From positions 1-8,639 of the forward strand of contig JAIRWE010000062.1 in the NCBI GenBank assembly GCA_031253365.1: a stretch of 8,639 nucleotides of DNA, in the 5' to 3' direction. Both the position numbers and the translations under genes were made by a program. This document shows positions 6,050 to 8,639 of the stretch, one piece after another (position 1 is the first letter of the stretch; every line of letters starts with the position of its first letter). Below the pieces are notes generated by a model that searched no databases, was not told where the DNA came from, and worked only from the letters and a program-made list of their open reading frames with translations. The stretch is from Oscillospiraceae bacterium. GTDB lineage: Bacteria; Bacillota; Clostridia; Oscillospirales; Ruminococcaceae.

Positions 6050-7198
6050 TTACGCGATTACCTTGCATTTCGGAACGGATTTTCTCATGCCGTTTATTTC
6101 AGAAGCGCTTATATTGTTGTCAAACAGGCGTAAATCCCTTAAACGGCTCAATCCGTTCAGCGCGCTTATACCTTTAATCTTGTTAAAGTTAAGGTTCAGC
6201 GTCCTCAACCTGCTCAACCCCTTTAATCCCGACACGCTTTTTATCTCGTTGTCTTCCAGCTCCAAAGTTTTCAAATTAACCATGTTTTTCAAAGAAACGA
6301 CGCTCCTGACATTATTGCCGTTGATTTTTAATTCGGACAGCTTGACCAAACCCCGCAGCGGGCTTAATCCGCCTATGTCGTTGTTGCTCAGGTTCAAAAC
6401 CCTCAAATTTGTCAAATCCGCCAAGGGCGCGATTTTTCTTATCATGTTATCGCTCAAATTCAGCTCTCTCAGCTTGGTAAGCCCTTTTATCGCGCCGACG
6501 TCGCTTATTCGGTTACAGCTTAAATCCAGTTTGGTTAATTTAGTCATAAATTTCAACGGCGCTATATCCTCCGACGTAAGGTCTTTCCAGGAAAGCGAAA
6601 GCTCCGTCAGGGCGGTTTCGTATTCCTTGCCTTTTATCGTCACGGTCTTGGGGAACGGCTCGACGGTTATTTCCGCCGTCGCGGTTAAATTATTGTAGGT
6701 CGTGACGGTAACGGTGCATTTCCCCGCTTTTTTGCCCGTAACCGTACCGTTTTCGTCAACCTGCGCTATTTTTTCATTCGAACTCGCGAAGGTTCTTCCT
6801 TTGCTTGCGGAACCGCTCGGCAGCCTTACCTTGATTTTTTCGGAAAATTTCGCCGTTACGGTTAAATTGTCCGCCTTAACCCGTATCGGCTCGTCTTTTA
6901 CGGTGAGCCTTATTTCAGCCGAAAGCCCGTCGGTTTTCACGGTAATCGTGGTTTTTCCCGCGCTTCTCGCTTTCACCCTGCCGTCGCCCCTGACGGTCGC
7001 CACGGTTTTTTCGCTTGAACTCCACGATATTTTTTTTGTTGAATCCGTTTCGGCGAAGAAAAAATATTCCTCGCCGACGCCGAGCGTTGCCGTCCTCGCG
7101 CTTAATTCAAGCACGCTCGCCGCCGAAACCGGAATGTAAAACGGAAACGCGCTTAATACCGCCGCCGATAAAAATAATGAAATAACGCGCTTTTTCAT
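6050..7198 (-). CDS. Secreted Ig-like (Big_2) / SDS22-type LRR protein
   Basis: A 382-residue exported protein. MKKRVISLFLSAAVLSAF to PVSA is the signal peptide, probably cut after residue 27. Two Big_2-type Ig-like domains follow: ~28-101 (ISWSSSEKTVATVRGDGRV, AGKTTITV) and ~105-180 (FASSNEKIAQVDENGTVTG, AGKCTVTV). Residues ~197-372 are eight LRR units of 22 residues, of the SDS22/internalin type (TKLTKLDLSCNRISDVGAIKGL pattern). They differ from the 23-residue BspA repeats of the other two surface genes. No wall-anchor motif is present. Such proteins bind proteins or glycans outside the cell; the partner here is unknown. The ATG at 7198 is chosen because it begins the signal peptide and has AAGGA upstream; the in-frame GTG at 7252 lies upstream of the predicted transcription start. 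Confidence 0.92.
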   Translation of the reverse strand: MKKRVISLFLSAAVLSAFPFYIPVSAASVLELSARTATLGVGEEYFFFAETDSTKKISWSSSEKTVATVRGDGRVKARSAGKTTITVKTDGLSAEIRLTVKDEPIRVKADNLTVTAKFSEKIKVRLPSGSASKGRTFASSNEKIAQVDENGTVTGKKAGKCTVTVTTYNNLTATAEITVEPFPKTVTIKGKEYETALTELSLSWKDLTSEDIAPLKFMTKLTKLDLSCNRISDVGAIKGLTKLRELNLSDNMIRKIAPLADLTNLRVLNLSNNDIGGLSPLRGLVKLSELKINGNNVRSVVSLKNMVNLKTLELEDNEIKSVSGLKGLSRLRTLNLNFNKIKGISALNGLSRLRDLRLFDNNISASEINGMRKSVPKCKVIA

Positions 7199-7254
7199 GG
7201 ATAAGACCGTCCTTATATCAAATTCCGCGATTTTTTTTGAAAAACACCGCACTC

Positions 7255-7283
7255 ATTATACTACGCGGCGGGAAAAAATTCAA
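7255..7283 (-). promoter_or_regulatory. Promoter of the minus-strand Big_2/LRR gene
   Basis: On the minus strand, TTGAAT (7283-7278) and TATAAT (7260-7255) are 17 bp apart. The -10 is followed by GAGTG, as at the promoter at 3882-3910. The start point would be near 7248, about 50 nt before the ATG. Its -35 box is only 11 bp from the CIRCE element. Confidence 0.75.
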
Positions 7284-7293
7284 GCGAAATTTT

Positions 7294-7320
7294 TTAGCAC
7301 TCTATGGTCGAGAGTGCTAA
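7294..7320 (+). promoter_or_regulatory. CIRCE operator (HrcA-binding site)
   Basis: TTAGCACTC (7294-7302) and GAGTGCTAA (7312-7320) are separated by exactly 9 bp, matching the CIRCE consensus at every position. CIRCE is bound by the heat-shock repressor HrcA and normally controls groESL and dnaK operons. Here it stands 113 bp upstream of the hsp20 start codon and must be the heat-shock control of that gene. It also lies next to the divergent LRR promoter. I could not assign the hsp20 promoter firmly. TTGTCA 7354-7359 with TATGGT 7376-7381 (16-bp spacer) is one weak option. TTCAAG 7279-7284 with TATGGT 7303-7308 (18-bp spacer, overlapping the operator) is another. Confidence 0.95.
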
Positions 7321-7432
7321 TTTTCTTCGAGTTTTCACTTTTCAAACACATTTTTGTCACAAAGCGGCGTTAATATATGGTTGTAGCTACATCAGGCGCC
7401 GCCAAAATCTAAAAAAACAGGAGGGAAGTAAT

Positions 7433-7867
7433 ATGTTCAGAATTACGCCCAGGGGACAGATAGCCCCTTACAGAAACAGTTTTGATTTGCTTAATGTGTT
7501 CCGCGATTTTGAGCGCGATTTTTTCGGCGGGGAAATGCCGGTAAACACCGTTAAGACCGATATTCGCGAAGAAGCGGACAAGTACGTTCTTGAAGCGGAA
7601 ATGCCCGGTTTCGGGAAAGACGACATTAAAATCGACGTCGAGGGCGATTATTTAACGCTCTCCGCCGAAAGTTCGAGCGAGAAAGAGGACAAGGAAGGCG
7701 GATACATCCGCCGCGAACGCAGCTACGGCTCGTTCAAACGCAGCTTCAACATAGAAAACGTGGATTCAGACAAAATTGAGGCGGCGTATAACAACGGTGT
7801 CCTGTCGCTCAGTTTGCCGAAGAAAGGCGAAAAAACGCCCAATTCAAGACGTTTGGAAATTAAATAA
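7433..7867 (+). CDS. Small heat-shock protein Hsp20 (alpha-crystallin family)
   Basis: An ATP-independent cytoplasmic holdase that binds unfolding proteins and hands them to DnaK/GroEL-type refolding machines. It has 144 residues, the normal length. A short N-terminal arm (SFDLLNVFRDFERDFFGG) is followed by the alpha-crystallin domain from about residue 40: VKTDIREEADKYVLEAEMPGF, GYIRRERSYGSFKRSF and the signature YNNGVLSLSLPKK. It ends RRLEIK, the C-terminal IXI-like motif used in oligomer assembly. The start at ATG 7433 is fixed by AGGAGGG at 7419-7425, 7 nt upstream. Further upstream in-frame codons run through the CIRCE region and are not coding. The upstream CIRCE implies HrcA control, and the gene appears monocistronic because a strong terminator follows. 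Confidence 0.97.
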   Translation: MFRITPRGQIAPYRNSFDLLNVFRDFERDFFGGEMPVNTVKTDIREEADKYVLEAEMPGFGKDDIKIDVEGDYLTLSAESSSEKEDKEGGYIRRERSYGSFKRSFNIENVDSDKIEAAYNNGVLSLSLPKKGEKTPNSRRLEIK

Positions 7868-7896
7868 GCAAATCAACACGACGGTTTAACTTTCGC

Positions 7897-7947
7897 GCAA
7901 TACCGTTCCCCGTTTAAGAACGCGGAACGGTATTGCTCGCGTTTTTT
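7897..7947 (+). terminator. Rho-independent terminator of hsp20
   Basis: A perfect 13-bp stem (7897-7909 GCAATACCGTTCC with 7924-7936 GGAACGGTATTGC) encloses a loop that itself holds a 4-bp stem (CGTT/AACG). The stem is followed by TCGCG and six T (7942-7947). It lies 29 bp after the hsp20 stop. Confidence 0.92.
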
Positions 7948-7991
7948 CACGAAATTTACAGTTAGGTACTTCTTCCGGAGGTGTCGCCGCA

Positions 7992-8639
7992 ATGAAACTG
8001 AACTGCCCCATTTGCCCACATAACTGCGTCCTGGAAGAAAATCAAACGGGGTTTTGCCGTGCCCGCGCCAATATTGACGGTGAAATCATCTCTCTCAACT
8101 ACGGGCGGATAACGTCAATCGCCCTTGACCCCATTGAAAAAAAACCGCTGCGCCGCTATTTCCCGGGTTCCGTGATTTTGTCCGTCGGCAGCTTCGGGTG
8201 CAATTTGCGGTGCGGTTTTTGCCAGAATCACGGAATTTCCATGACCGACGCCGGAATAAAGGCGACCCGCGTCCCTCCGGAAGAGCTTGTGCGGAAAGCC
8301 GCCGACTTAATCCCAAGCGGAAATATCGGAATCGCTTACACTTACAACGAGCCGCTGATAGGATACGAATATGTTCGCGACTGCGCTGAATTGGCGCGGG
8401 AACGCGGGTTGAAAAATGTCCTCGTGACGAACGGGTATATAAACGAACCCGCTTTGTCCGCGCTTTTGCCGTTTATAGACGCCGCAAACATCGACTTGAA
8501 AGGTTTCACGCCGGAATTTTATAAGAATATCCGGGGCGATTTGGAAACCGTTAAAAGAACGATTGAGCTTGCCCGCGGGGTATGTCACGTTGAGATAACC
8601 ACGCTGATTATTCCCGGGGAAAACGATTCCCGCGATGAG
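7992..8639 (+). CDS. amrS: AmmeMemoRadiSam-system radical SAM enzyme AmrS, 3'-truncated
   Basis: The first 216 residues; the gene runs off the window. An N-terminal cysteine cluster (C5, C8, C12, C22; CPICPHNC then GFCRAR) precedes the radical SAM motif CNLRCGFC (C70, C74, C77), which binds the 4Fe-4S cluster that cleaves S-adenosylmethionine. GIAYTYNEPLIGYEY, VTNGY and ANIDLKGF are conserved features of the AmrS branch related to pyruvate formate-lyase activating enzymes. AmrS proteins are usually linked to Memo and AMMECR1 homologues; the substrate is not established to my knowledge. Start ATG 7992 has GGAGGTG at 7977-7983, 8 nt upstream. A separate promoter is expected, since the hsp20 terminator precedes it, but I find no convincing one in the 44 bp available. 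A PflA-like activase is the alternative reading. Confidence 0.88.
   Translation, partial: MKLNCPICPHNCVLEENQTGFCRARANIDGEIISLNYGRITSIALDPIEKKPLRRYFPGSVILSVGSFGCNLRCGFCQNHGISMTDAGIKATRVPPEELVRKAADLIPSGNIGIAYTYNEPLIGYEYVRDCAELARERGLKNVLVTNGYINEPALSALLPFIDAANIDLKGFTPEFYKNIRGDLETVKRTIELARGVCHVEITTLIIPGENDSRDE

Noticed and set aside
7304..7432. N-terminal extension of Hsp20 upstream of 7433
   Set aside because: The frame is open but overlaps the CIRCE operator and the likely promoter, while a strong AGGAGGG site fixes the ATG at 7433.

Overview
The window looks like chromosome of an anaerobic, probably gut- or sediment-type bacterium. A Clostridia-like Bacillota fits best. The signs are strong sigma-A promoters and GGAGG-type ribosome sites, a perfect CIRCE heat-shock operator, BspA-type and internalin-type leucine-rich-repeat (LRR) secreted proteins, InlB-type and Ig-like cell-surface modules, a DUF6273 protein and an AmrS-type radical SAM enzyme. 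Base composition is intermediate and TTG/GTG starts seem common. A spirochaete or another phylum with the same modules cannot be excluded from the sequence alone. I see no rRNA, tRNA, CRISPR array, transposase or phage gene.

Layout. (1) Positions 1-747 hold the 3' part of a surface protein with a BspA LRR end joined to DUF6273; its last ~35 codons look like a variable region of the diversity-generating retroelement (DGR) type. A G-rich tract and a strong terminator (776-810) follow. (2) A consensus promoter (837-865) drives a 32-codon leader ORF whose stop overlaps the likely TTG start of a drug-efflux MFS transporter (to 2231). (3) 2232-2415 holds what looks like a frameshifted remnant of a cell-wall sorting signal, and a terminator. 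(4) 2434-3846 (minus) encodes a secreted BspA-LRR/InlB-repeat/FN3 protein. (5) A divergent 225-bp intergenic region carries promoters for both flanking genes, an 18-T run and a palindromic operator candidate. (6) 4072-6045 encodes a methyl-accepting chemotaxis protein. (7) 6050-7198 (minus) encodes a secreted Ig-like/SDS22-type LRR protein, tail to tail with the chemoreceptor and only 4 bp from it. (8) The divergent region 7199-7432 holds a promoter for the LRR gene and the CIRCE element for hsp20. (9) 7433-7867 encodes the Hsp20 small heat-shock protein, followed by a terminator. (10) 7992 to the window end encodes the N-terminal 216 residues of an AmrS-type radical SAM enzyme.

The genes do not form one pathway. 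Most have their own promoter and/or terminator, and orientation changes repeatedly. The common theme is the cell surface and environment: three repeat-rich exported or probably exported proteins, an efflux pump, a chemoreceptor and a stress chaperone. The two minus-strand LRR genes share the same promoter start-site module, which suggests common control. The most unusual signal is the run of 33 consecutive codons ending in C or T at the end of the DUF6273 gene. That is the footprint expected from adenine-targeted mutagenesis of AAY codons by a diversity-generating retroelement. No reverse transcriptase or template repeat lies in this window, so the idea is testable only with flanking sequence.
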